From the NCBI GenBank assembly GCA_037043235.1, contig JAWRVZ010000235.1, forward strand, positions 211,001 to 275,000: a stretch of DNA of 64,000 bases, written 5' to 3'. Position numbers and translations under genes: made by a program. The stretch comes from Rhodeus uyekii. Its lineage: Eukaryota > Chordata > Actinopteri > Cypriniformes > Acheilognathidae. Shown here piece after piece: positions 11,823-21,503 of the stretch. The stretch's first letter is position 1. Every line of letters begins with the position of its first letter. The notes below the pieces were generated by a model that worked only from the letters and a program-made list of their open reading frames with translations, ran no database searches and was not told the origin of the DNA.

Positions 11823-12016
11823 ATTGTGACACTGAAGACTGGAGTAATGATGCTGAAAATACAGTTTTGATCTCAGGAATAAATTATGTTATAAAATACA
11901 TTCAAATAGAAAACAATGGTTTTAAATAGTGATAATATTTCACTAATATTTTACTGTATTTTTGATCAAATACATGCAGCCTTGGTGACCAGAATTTTTT
12001 TTTTTTTTGAGTAGTG
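11823..12016. mobile_element. AT-rich interspersed element copy
   Basis: Second flank of the insertion above. It begins GTGACACTGAAGACTGGAG, contains GATGCTGAAAATACAG and ends in ATGCAGCCTTGGTGACC followed by a T run. It restarts text already present in the left copy, so it is a separate copy rather than the other half of one. Confidence 0.7.
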
Positions 12017-12227
12017 TATAATCTTACTAAAAACATTGGGAAATAGATTTTCACCGCTGGTGAATGTTATAAATTCACCCACTATCAAGAAATGAGTATA
12101 ATTTGGACCCTGCAAGAATGTAAATGTGTATGCAGGATTTACGATACAAAGAAGAGGACAATGTAACGTCATTCTAACTTACATAATAAATCGGATGAAT
12201 CATATAACATTTGGTTTTGGAGTCAGT

Positions 12228-12270
12228 GAGGAGGAGGAGGAGGAGGAGGAGGAGGAGGAGGAGGAGGAGA
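12228..12270. repeat. (GGA)n trinucleotide repeat
   Basis: About 14 GGA/GAG units, read as TCC in nfix sense (a pyrimidine-rich intronic tract). Confidence 0.9.
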
Positions 12271-12864
12271 AAATTATTGTTTCCATGTGTATGGTCTTAT
12301 TGGTAGTGCTTGTGGTTTTTGTAGCTGGTGCGAGTGGGAACACGGCCACAAAATCCATTTGACATGAGCTGCGTGTCCCTCAGCAAACCCCCAGAGAGCC
12401 GCTGACTGCTACCAACCACACGCACTTAACAGCGCTCAGACCCGCCGTACTCGCTGATCAAAAACACATGATTGATGGACGGACTGAAGTGCCTGCTATT
12501 TCCAATTTAAAGGAATATTTGGGGGGATTTTCACCCTAACGTCTATGCAGCGCATCTTTAACATGATTCTGATTACCACAGACTCATTCCTCAGTGTGTA
12601 TAAACAAACAGGACATGCGTTTACAGTAAATACACTTTCATTAGAAGCCAAACAGACAAGCAGGCCCGAGGGTTTAAAACCAAAATGTGTGTTTGAGTGA
12701 AATCAAAATAGACAAAATGCTGCCCGCTTGCCAGCTAAGCTTCAATTGAAAGTGTATTTACTGTAAACATGTGATCAATTTGTTTATACACACACTGACT
12801 GTGGAAGGCTAATCAACAGCATGCCACACGTGTCCCTAAAGTAAGTCTGCGTGTGTGTACGTAC

Positions 12865-12959
12865 CTGAGTCTGCTGTGGGATGTTCAGAAAGTTGTTGTC
12901 CCGTGATCCGATGCCGACAAACCTGTTGGAAGCTGTGGAGCCTGGCGCTGGGTATGCTG
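12865..12959 (-). CDS. nfix: nfix exon 10
   Basis: Ninety-five nt: two nt that complete a serine codon begun in exon 9, then 31 codons reading AYPAPGSTASNRFVGIG-SRDNNFLNIPQQTQ. NRFVxIG...RDxNFLNIPQQxQ is the conserved near-C-terminal signature of nuclear factor I, and the FLNIPQQ form is that of NFIX. Where mammalian NFIX has IGPRDG, this gene has IGSRDN. The donor is GTACGTAC. The acceptor reads (TG)n-TCCCAGCAG, with two AGs three nt apart (12961-12960 and 12958-12957). I used the first; the second would remove one alanine in frame. This exon lies in the transactivation region and carries no DNA-binding residues. Confidence 0.95.
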
Positions 12960-13089
12960 CTGGGACACACACACACACACGTCCGTCAGCATTCACAGAT
13001 GTGATTTCTGTTTTGTAAAAACGAGTCACTAAAATGCAACATAAACATATGGATTGACGTGTGCGCTATATGGAATTGCAATCTGTTTG

Positions 13090-14318
13090 TTTAACTGAAC
13101 CTGCAATACTGGAGGCTGCAGATCTAGGACAGCATTTCTAGGACCGTAGTTTGTAGTAGCAACACCTAGTCAATTCTACTCCACCAGAAGAGACCCCCCC
13201 CCCCCCCCCCCCCCCATGCCTGACAACATCTGGGCTCCTGATGAGATGGAGGAGGGTGTCCTGATGGATCTCCTCCCAGACCTGGATCAGGCCACCAGTA
13301 GCTCCTTGGCGGCTTCAGATGCTCCAATACATAATGCCCCAGAGGTTCTCAGTTGGATTCAGGTCAATGGCATCAATGCCTAAAAACTGCCTACAAACTC
13401 TAGCCACATGAGGCCGGGATTTATGATGAACCAGGAGGAACCCAGGGCCACTGAACCAGCATAAGGGAACCTTTGGCTAGAAGGTGCAGGTCTGTGTGAC
13501 TCTCCGAGAATATTTCTCCCCAGATCATTACAAACACACCGCCAAACCAGTCACGCTGGATGATGGTGCACACAGCATAACGGTCCCCGCAGCATCTCCA
13601 GACTCTTGAATCTGCTCTCATCCGTGAAGAAAACTGGGCGCTGGTTCTGGTGTTCTCTGGCAAATGCCAGTCGAAGCTGATCTGTGAGTTCAGGTCCCAC
13701 TGGAGGACGTCGGGCCCTCATGAAGTCTGTTTCTGACAGCTTGGTCAGAAACATGCACACCAGTTCCTGCAGGAGGTCATTTTGTAGAGCTCTGGCAGCA
13801 TCTCCTGTTCCTCCTCACACACAGGAGCCGATACCAGTCCTGCTGCTGGTTTATTGCTCTTCTACATCCCTATCCAGCTCTCATTGTGTAACGTCTGTCT
13901 CCCGGTATCTCCTCCATGCTATTGAAACGGTTCTGAGAGACACAACAAACCTCCTTACGACGGCATGTATGGATGTGCCGTCCTGGAGGAGCAGGGCTCC
14001 CTGAGTAACCAGATTATGTTGTAGGAACTACCTCATGTTCCAGACAGAGACAAGGACCCTAACAAAACACAAAACTAAAGACAAATCAGTCAGGAAGAAT
14101 AAGAAGAGAGCAATTGTCTATGGCCTCGTGCAAAATCATTCCCTTTTTGTGGGATTGTCTTGATGTTTCCTCTCCAGTGCACCTGTTGTCACTTTCATTT
14201 GCACCAAAGCAACAGAAACTGATTGGCAATCGCGTCTGCTTCATAACTGGACAGATTGATAGTCCTGAAGTTATACTGAAATGATTAAGTGTTCCCTTAA
14301 TTTTTTTGAGCAGTGTAT
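13090..14318 (-). mobile_element. Degenerate Tc1-like transposon with broken transposase
   Basis: The right end (14288-14318) is a typical fish Tc1-like terminal sequence reading outward GTTCCC...TTTTTTTGAGCAGTGTAT. The interior is a decayed transposase on the - strand. The matching left inverted repeat is not seen, so the element is truncated or badly eroded at about 13090. A pure C22 tract lies at 13194-13215. It sits inside nfix intron 9 with its dead gene in the same direction as nfix. Confidence 0.8.
13216..13990 (-). pseudogene. Tc1/mariner-family transposase remnant
   Basis: Read right to left, separate frames carry recognisable DDE transposase pieces in order. These are an N-terminal part over about 13690-13990, then FAREHQN...FFTDESRF near 13605-13650 (the second catalytic acidic region of Tc1-like enzymes), then GDRYAVC...WFGGVFVMIWG near 13500-13580. 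Last comes DLNPTENLWG, the DxNPxExxW block that holds the last catalytic acid, near 13340-13380. These pieces fall in different frames with stops between them, so no intact enzyme is encoded. Such copies are common in fish genomes. Confidence 0.82.
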
Positions 14319-16211
14319 ATCCCGATTAAATAACTAAATAATTCCTGAAATCAACAACACGACTGAAGAATTGAATAGTAAGTGCTCTAAAATAGTGTAA
14401 ACTGCTAGTACATACAAACAAAAAGGTTCCTAGAAATGTGGCCCCACTCGAAGCAAGGAGAATGAACTCGAGGTTTGGCTGGTTAGTATTGCCAGTTTGC
14501 CTTCTGCTGCCTTTAATGACGCAGCTCAGGATAGTCGATATTCAAGGGCTTGGCACTGAGAACCCATAATCAAACATAAGCAAGCGCAACAGCCAAAAAA
14601 CTGCCACTGAGATGAATGGGAATGCTAATGGATAGATTTCTCTAGGTATTATAGTCTTTGGACCAATGGCAGACAGGATGAGAGCTTTAAATATGTGTGA
14701 AATAATTTTGTCCCATTTTTAACAATAATAATAAGTGCTACACCAGCATCAACCTATAGAAAATGTATGTCATGATGTAACTATATTTGCCTGCTCAGTG
14801 CTAAAGTTTATCGGTGAATTTTGTAATTTAAAAGATAAATTAAAAAAAAATTCAATATTATTTTGAAAAACACCCAAAATTGAAAATAAAATAATTGGGC
14901 ATTTAAATTCAAAAGTTAAAATTCACAGCAGTTGTGCGAAGCAGGAGGGACGATTTAAATGGAAAAAATTCAAGGGCAGGGCAGTTGTGTAAAATGGAAA
15001 GGGCGATTTGAATGAAAAAACAAAAAAAGAAGACGACGACGAAGAAGAAAAGTTTATTGTGACTTTTAATTCACTTTCAATGTGTCAAATTCAGGGCAGT
15101 TGTGCGGAGAGGACTCCATGAGAAAAGAGTTGTTTGAGAGTGAGTGTGTTTGCAAGTACGTGAATGTGTGTGTGTGTGTGTGTGTGTATGTGAGAGTCTA
15201 AAATATGACTGAAAAAGGCTGTTGTGTGTAAAAGCACTGAAGGATGGAAGGTAAAACAAACAAAAAAATGGAGGGATACAACAGGTTGAGACTGATACAC
15301 CATTCAATAGATATGAAATGAAAACACAGTAAGAAAAAAAACATTCACTGTGTGAGAAGGGAGAAAAAGAAGGGATGGTTTGCTTGACCAGGCTCCTCCT
15401 TTTGCCCACCCGCCCTGCTGACAGCACCCGACACACACACATCCCAAGCAAAGACCCACAACCCAGTGCCGCCCGCTCTCACACACTGCCAGACACATCT
15501 CAAATCCCTTCACCTGCACGTCTACACACATTTCATTGATGTGTCAATGGAAATGCGCTTAATGTGGGGCGTCATTTTTGTTTGTTTGTTTGTTTGGAGT
15601 CCATGCCAGCTGCCCTGAATTTGATCTCTTGAAAGAAGAAAAGAAAGAAAGAAAAATGAAAAGTGAGAGCGATGAGGAGGGAGGCTGATCTATGGGAATG
15701 ATTGGCTGTTTTATCGCTTTGCTTCAGCCAATGAGAGGCAGCAGAGTGTCTCCATCCCCATTCAATTGCAAAAGTCTGCGACTGATTGCAATCGGATAAA
15801 TAAATGAAAAAGCAAGATGAAAAGGGAACTGAACGAGGGAAATGAACAAAGAAAAAAGTCAGATGGAGAAGAGCAGGGCATCTAAAGCCAGAAATATACT
15901 TTGCGCAAGTATGCAAAAAACAGACAGGAATGCTTCGTCTGGTGCTGTGAGTGTTAGTGTGTTGTGTTAACATTTCGGTACTCAAGGGGGCGCTAGAGTT
16001 TCCTTAAACTTGTTCTTTATTCAGATAACTAGATATAAACGTAGATTTTTTAAAGCAAATGCTCGCCATGCGCTCTGCGTTTGTGTACTTGCGTCGGGTA
16101 TGTTTCGGGACTAGTAGTCAAAAATCGTGGCCCTAAGAGTTGTTTTCAGCGCAGCGGTAACGGGGCAATTTCGAGGGCTCTGGTGGGTCTGGTGCTTGAG
16201 CGGACACTTAC

Positions 16212-16368
16212 AGGGCGAGGCCGGGGAGCCGACTCCGCTCTCGGGGTGTGTGTGGCTGGGTTTGTGCTCGGGCAGGGGAAGGGGCATCGGCACCGGTCGC
16301 GCTACCGGAGGAGGAGGAGGTGGCAGTAAGAAGGAGCCGGGCAGTTTGTTCTGACCGCTCCCGTTAGG
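16212..16368 (-). CDS. nfix: nfix exon 9 (proline-rich segment)
   Basis: One hundred fifty-seven nt: phase 0 at the start, leaving one nt (T) of a serine codon at the end. The peptide begins PNGSGQNKLPGSFLLPPPPPP and continues VARPVPMPLPLPEHKPS. NGSGQ-K-PGSFLLPPPPPPVARPVP is the hallmark proline-rich activation segment of NFIX. The acceptor is (TG)n-TATCTGCAG and the donor CCCT|GTAAGTG. At 157 nt, skipping it alone shifts the frame; skipping it with exon 10 (252 nt together) does not. The His-rich HTHPE tail near the end differs from the mammalian sequence I know. Confidence 0.95.
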
Positions 16369-17372
16369 CTGCAGATACACACACACACACACACATACAG
16401 ATGGTGAGGGGGTGAAAGAGGCACACACACACACACACACTATACTGAAATGTGGAGGCGTGCAATCACAGAAGGTGAGATTGGAATGTTACAAACGTAC
16501 AAAGACATTGAAAACTTAATAAACATACACACATACAGTGAGTTACTAAAGTGTCATATCGCATCAAATTTAAGTTGACTCCACTGTCAGTATTTCAGTT
16601 TTTAATTATATTATATTACTATATTATATTACTACATTTTATTTGTAAAGCAAATAGGCAGACATTGCAATTTTATAACTTGCATAAGACTAATATTATA
16701 TGTTTACATACTTTTTAATTAGCATTTGAATAATTCTTTATTATTTGTCTCATTGTTATTCCAAAGTAATTATTATATGACAGTTGAATTATTATAAATG
16801 AAATAGTTTCTATAACTGAAACAATAACATCATAACAATACTATGACATTAGCTCTATAGTTCACGTCTTGTAAAGAAATACAATAACAGATCGAAATCA
16901 CAAAAAAATGATGTTTATACACAAGGGAGAGCAAGATTTTGACAAAAACAAAAACTATGATGTGACTTGAGAAAGAGTGCACAAGTTGAACGAACTATAC
17001 TTATTTATATTTTTTTGGTGATTTTCTCAAATTAAGTGTTCCCTTGTTTTGGAGAAATATAACTATTAATTTTAAGCTAAGCAGATGCTCAATGGACTGA
17101 ACGACTAAACTGATATGGCTAATAATGTGTCCTTTTTATGTGACCATATGCGTTTTGGAAAATATATTTTAGTCCTTCATGACACTTTATAAGGAATGAA
17201 AGGATGAAATCAAACTCAAAACATGAAAAACGGAGACTGTCACGTGTTAGATAATGGAGAGAAAAGAAAGGAAGAAAAGAGAAAGAGAGAGGGACTTTAG
17301 CAGAGATGTGTGTCAGTGAGTGTGTGTGTCCTGTCCACTGGTGCTGTGATGGTGTGTGTGTGTGTGTGTTAC
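16369..17372 (-). other. nfix: nfix intron 8, bounded by CA and TG repeats
   Basis: A 1,004-bp intron. In transcript sense it starts GTAACACACAC... (CA run within 5 nt of the donor; plus positions about 17351-17370) and ends in a TG run followed by TATCTGCAG (plus 16376-16398). A further TG run in sense lies at about 16421-16440. The middle (16500-17300) is AT-rich unique sequence with short AG-rich stretches near 17260-17290. Confidence 0.88.
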
Positions 17373-17542
17373 CTGTGCCCCCGGCTGCCCCGAGCCGTCA
17401 GCACAGACGAACTGGACGAACTCTTTGAGCGGGTCCTGATGATGGTGATAGCGGATGGTGGGGTGGGTGAAATATGGACTGGACTGCTGGATGATAGAGG
17501 GAGCGGGGAAATGAAGGGCAGAGGCCGAGGCACGTGGACTCC
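17373..17542 (-). CDS. nfix: nfix exon 8
   Basis: One hundred seventy nt: two nt finishing a glycine codon from exon 7, then 56 codons ending exactly in phase 0. The peptide runs SPRASASALHFPAPSIIQQS, SPYFTHPTIRYHHHQ and DPLKEFVQFVCADGSGQ. ALHFP...SIIQQ...PYF.HP.IRYH...LKEFVQ.VC is the strongly conserved NFI C-terminal block. The HHH run and VQFVC point to NFIX, as NFIA has VQLVC. The acceptor is TTTTTCCCAG (AG at 17544-17543) and the donor CAG|GTAACAC, followed directly by a CA repeat. Confidence 0.97.
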
Positions 17543-17611
17543 CTGGGAAAAAGAAAGAGAAAGAGTGAGCAATATGTGTGTGAGATACACAGTGTTTTGT
17601 GATATTAGCAT

Positions 17612-17653
17612 TTGTGTGTGTGTGTGTGTGAGAGAGAGAGCGAGAGTGAGTGA

Positions 17654-17692
<39 letters not shown>

Positions 17693-17817
17693 AGAGAGTG
17701 TGTGTGTGTGTGTTTGTGTCTTAGAGAGAGTGAGTGTGTGTGTGTTTGTCTGTGTGAGAGAGAGAGAATGTGTGTGTGTAAGAGAGAGAGAGAAAGAGAG
17801 AGAGAGCGAGTGAGTGA

Positions 17818-17848
<31 letters not shown>

Positions 17849-17857
17849 CGAGAGTGA

Positions 17858-17930
<73 letters not shown>

Positions 17931-18086
17931 TATGTGAGAGAGAGAGAATGTGTGTGTGTAAGAGAGAGAGAGTGTGTGTGTGTGTGTGTGGGTGTGTAAG
18001 AGAGAGTGAGTGTGTGTGTGTGTGTGTGGGTGTGTAAGAGAGAGTGAGAGTTTGTGTGTGTGTGTGAGAGAGAGAGATAGAGAGAT

Positions 18087-18124
<38 letters not shown>

Positions 18125-18134
18125 TGTGTGTGTG

Positions 18135-18170
<36 letters not shown>

Positions 18171-18283
18171 TGTGTGTGTGCGTGCGTGTGTGTCTAAGAG
18201 AGAGTGAGAGTTTGTGTGTGAGAGAGAGAGAGAGAGAGTGTGTGTGTGTGTGTGTGCGTGTGTGTCTAAGAGAGAGTGAGAGT

Positions 18284-18330
<47 letters not shown>

Positions 18331-18439
18331 TGTGTGTGTGTGTGTGTGTATGTGTGTATGTAAGAGAGAGAGAGTGTGTGTGTGTGTAAGAGAGAGAGAG
18401 AGTGTGTGTGTGTGTGTGTGTGCGTGCATGTGTGTGTGT
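17612..18439. repeat. Compound (TG)n/(AG)n satellite, about 830 bp
   Basis: Alternating blocks of TG and AG dinucleotides with occasional TAAG or CTAAG interruptions. The pattern keeps several frames open on both strands, up to 287 codons of Ser-Leu/Thr-His text. These frames are by-products of dinucleotide repeats and not genes. It begins 70 bp from the exon 8 acceptor, inside nfix intron 7. Confidence 0.97.
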
Positions 18440-18493
18440 TCATATAAACCTAAATTCTTCAAACTCATCCTTCTAAAAATAATTCCCTTTCCT

Positions 18494-19246
18494 TAAAGGA
18501 AAAGTTCACAAAAAATGAACATGAAATCCAAAGGAGACCTGAAGCAGAATGTTCACAAACTGTTTTCCATATCATGAAAGTGAAAACCTTCTTAAAACCT
18601 CTTAAACATAATTTGTTTAATTACAAATGGTGCCTTTAAACCAAGTAGGACAAAGATTCTCAGAAAATGACTTCACTTCAATGGAGATATAATATACAAA
18701 TCCTACTGTTGAAAAGTTTGGCGTCAGTAAGATTTATAAAATATTTTAGAAAGGCTCTTCTGCTCAGCAAGACTTAACAAAAATACTTAAAAATGTCATT
18801 TATTCCTGTGATCAAAGCACTACTACTCGAGTGTCACATGATCCTTCATAAATCATAAATCATAGGATGATTTGAGGATCAAGAAAAATGTTGTATCATT
18901 ATCTGTGTGAAAAACTGTCATATTTTGTGTAAACCGTGATTCTTTATTTTTTTCACGATTGACAAATAGAACGATAAAAAAGCATTTATTTGTAACAGAA
19001 ATCTTCACTGTCACCTTTACTCATTTTAACGCATCCTTGCTGAATAAAGAAATAAAGCACATAAGTTATAAATTAGCAGTGTACATGTTTGCACCTTCAC
19101 TGTTGTATGGAAAAGAGCAGCATGGACATTCTGCGTAACATCTCTTTTCATCATCCACGTGAGAAAACGAGTCACACAGGTTTGCTAAAACACTGGGATG
19201 AGTAAGTGTTGAAAGATATTCATTTTTAGATATACTGTTCCTTTAA
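18494..19246. mobile_element. AAAGGAA(T/A)AGTTCAC-type MITE with nested element
   Basis: The left end reads TTAAAGGAAAAGTTCAC and the right end ACTGTTCCTTTAA, an inverted pair typical of a very common fish non-autonomous DNA element. Between them, about 18712-19070 is a copy of the AT-rich element (TTGAAAAGTTTGGCGTCAGTAAG, then ATCAAAGCACT and CACATGATCCTTCA), apparently inserted into it. Confidence 0.65.
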
Positions 19247-20446
19247 ATGTCATTTTCACCATATTCTCTTTCCTCTTTATCTATCTCATCCTGTCCCTGT
19301 TTTTTGTCTATCTCTAACTCCCTCTTTTTCTTCAGTCTTTCTTTTTTTGGTGCTTCTTAATCTCATTAGGTACTGGGCAGGAGCCAGGCGCTATGGGGTG
19401 CCAACAAGCACACACACACACACACGCACACTCATAAACGCCCTCACACACACACACAAACAAAAACGGTATCGTCTCAATCTCCACAAGAGTTATTCAT
19501 CAACCCACAAAAGCAAACCACAGTATCTCTTTCACAACAGCAGCCAACATCCATCCATAACTCACACAAACGCATTAGAAACGTCTTTCTCGTACGCACG
19601 CTTTCTGCCCTCTTCCTCCGGCTTAACGCAAACCTTGCCGTCTCGACTCTGCATAAACATCCTAACCAGAAGCGTCTGCCGAAGAAAAACTTCCATAATC
19701 ACACGCACATATAATCCATTTAAAGCCGCTGCTCTCTGTCCCGCTGACCTTTACTTGATTAGGCCTCGCCGACTGCAGTCGGACCCGAACGGATAGCAAT
19801 TCTGCGACGTCCCAGGGCCATCGGATGGGATTAAACATCCGGGACGTCGGGGAGAACACGAGAGGGAGCTTTGAATCGCTCTCCTTTGGGTGGGAATGGA
19901 GACGTTTCGAGTGGCCTGTGAGACCGCAGTCTTAATGCTTCTGAATATCAGCGTTTTACGGACGGGATTTTCATGGCGTTCCTGCCAAGAAGAGCCCGAT
20001 AAGAGCATCATCCCCCACAAACACACGCTCTCCTTCACATTTTGTCCTGTGCCAATATGAATGACAGCATGCCTGTGTAACAAGCAACATGCTCGCTGGC
20101 TAATTTTAAAAACGGGGAGAGCGAAACGTACAGTTTTTATACGATTCTCTCGGTCACGCATCTGTTACGCATTGAGAAGCTTTCTAAACATTCCCTCATG
20201 GCTTCTCCCTCTCAATAGCAAGTGATTCACGTCGAGTGAAGCAAGAACTCGACTCACTGATATTCTGCACACCGTTCTTTAATGATTAATTGACTCATTC
20301 ATCACAAAGAGATGGTGAAAATTTTGCATTAAATCAAGTTTCTGGTTCTGATTGGACCTATTTTTACATTTTTATGCATTGGTCAGATGCAAAAGCGATT
20401 TGAATTGCATATAAAAAGTGGTGAGAAAACAGCAGCAAGAAAGCAT

Positions 20447-20600
20447 TACATTTCTGCATTTGACAGATGCTTTTACCCGAAGCGACTTGCATTGCATTCA
20501 AGAAACACATTGACTTTCTAATCAGTTCTTGCTTTCCCTGGGATCGAACCCATGACCTTGGCGTTGCAAGCGCCACTCTCTACTGATTGAGCTACACGAA
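20447..20600 (-). mobile_element. tRNA-derived SINE
   Basis: Read on the - strand from 20600, a tRNA-like head (GTAGCTCAATCAGTAGAG A-box; GGTTCGATCCC B-box) with an anticodon-arm-like CTTGCAA loop is followed by a short body. The body ends in the SINE tail AAGTCGCTTCGGGTAAAAGC-like text and CATTT. The head has both polymerase III promoter boxes but lacks proper tRNA ends, so it is a SINE and not a tRNA gene. A second, closely similar copy lies at 28738-28893 in the same orientation. Confidence 0.85.
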
Positions 20601-21297
20601 AACTTTTCGTAATTCTTTTAGAGTAAAAAGAAATACAGTTCTTTCTGCCCTCAGAAGCCTGTCACCAAATTATAAGATAAGATTTCAGCAGAACAGAGAT
20701 AACAAATCCGAAACAATACAATACGATTCACACAAAATACTTGAGTTTATAGTTGAATGCTAACAAATATGAAAGCAAAAGAAAGTACAACGTGACAAAG
20801 TGCATTGAGGAGTCAAACAGGGCGAAAGAAATAACTTGCAACCGAACCGAAATTCAATAAAATAAGATAAGAATCAATACGTGGCTCGAAGCCAAACAAG
20901 AGTTTTAAACTCCAATGTATGTGAGATTTCTCGGATCTTGGATATTATTTCTACATACAGCAACACAAAATTATCTTAAAATGAATAAATTTAGGTCACA
21001 CATTTAAAGAAACGTGAGGACATTTCCACAAAGCGCTTGAAAATGGAGGGAAAAGCTGTGGATGGAATGATGATGAAAGAAGAGAGGAAAAGATGGAGAG
21101 AAAGGGGGTACGTGGATGGATGTAGCTCGTTACTCTCTCGCTCTACCCAGCCAATCAGAGGTCTCATCAATAACTCACCACTGTTTTGAGCCAATCAAAA
21201 ACCACTGAGGGTAATTTTGGACTAGGATGGTGCCATAATGGGATTTTTTTCGACCAATCGGATTCCTACGCTGCAATCTAATACTTTAAATCCCTCC

Positions 21298-21309
21298 ATT
21301 CTCTCTATC

Positions 21310-21348
<39 letters not shown>
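21298..21348. repeat. (CT)n microsatellite beside exon 7
   Basis: A CT run with a few interruptions, read as AG in nfix sense, starting about 23 nt after the exon 7 donor. Confidence 0.9.
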
Positions 21349-21350
<2 letters not shown>

Positions 21351-21371
21351 GCTGGAGTGTGTCTGTCTCAC

Positions 21372-21503
21372 CTGGTCTCACGCCTGCCAGCATGGGCAGC
21401 GGGTGGTGTGTGAAGGCCATTCGGGGGGACCTCGTCTGTGCTGACAGGGCGCTGAAATCGAATTTCCCCGCTGGCTTCTTTAGAGACCCAGGAGAGGACA
21501 GCC
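21372..21503 (-). CDS. nfix: nfix exon 7
   Basis: One hundred thirty-two nt, phase 1 at both ends (two nt finish a glycine codon; the last G starts another). The peptide reads LSSPGSLKKPAGKFDFSALS, then RSPRMAFTHHPLPMLAGVRP. RMAFTHHPLPVLAGVRPG is specific to NFIX among the four NFI paralogues and is the strongest evidence for the gene name. The start GLSSPGSLKK is a few residues longer than the mammalian GPASLKK. The acceptor TTTCTGGCAG gives this frame and no closer alternative AG fits. Length and phase make it a clean in-frame cassette. Confidence 0.95.

Larger units (their letters stand above)
8843..12864 (-). other. nfix: nfix intron 10
   Basis: A 4,022-bp intron between exons 10 and 11, with donor GTACGTAC and acceptor TTACAG. 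Contents: a duplicated GGTTGCTAGGG segment (9058-9283); a fragment of the common AT-rich element (about 9690-9770); an 11-bp-arm palindrome (10389-10415); a CT run (10435-10459); two copies of the AT-rich element separated by an unclassified insertion (10990-12016); a GGA run (12228-12270); and a possible end of a TTTAAAGGAATA-type MITE near 12508. No extra exon is supported. Confidence 0.85.
12960..16211 (-). other. nfix: nfix intron 9
   Basis: 3,252 bp with donor GTAAGTGTCC. The acceptor is preceded by a (TG)8 run ending TCCCAG. About a third is the degenerate Tc1-like transposon at 13090-14318. The remainder (14320-16211) is mostly non-repetitive, with short CA/TG runs (about 15161-15187) and AAGAAGG or AAACAAAC-type simple tracts. 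A stretch near 15890-16085 has GCGC-containing ends and may be another small transposon. No further exon is supported. Confidence 0.8.
17543..21371 (-). other. nfix: nfix intron 7
   Basis: 3,829 bp. The donor GTGAGACAG at the exon 7 side is followed about 23 nt later by an AG run (plus CT, about 21298-21348). Contents: an 830-bp TG/AG compound satellite (17612-18439); a GATAGTTCACC-type element with a nested AT-rich element (18494-19246); a CpG-containing unique block (about 19560-20170) that may be functional but has no gene model; and a tRNA-headed SINE (20447-20600) with a SINE-tail fragment just before it. Positions 20600-21300 are otherwise unremarkable. Confidence 0.85.

Noticed and set aside
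15572..15985. 137-codon minus-strand frame in intron 9
   Set aside because: Low-complexity Phe/Ser/Lys text from AAAGAAAG-type runs; no homology recognised and the surrounding exon structure of nfix is complete without it.
17605..18468. 287- and 240-codon minus-strand frames of Ser-Leu-Thr-His text, and plus-strand CVRER frames
   Set aside because: They exist only because TG and AG dinucleotide repeats lack stop codons in these frames; composition is purely repeat-derived.
20530..20600. tRNA gene with an alanine-like TGC anticodon
   Set aside because: The acceptor stem does not close and the sequence continues into a SINE body and tail; a second copy at 28.8 kb has the same structure.
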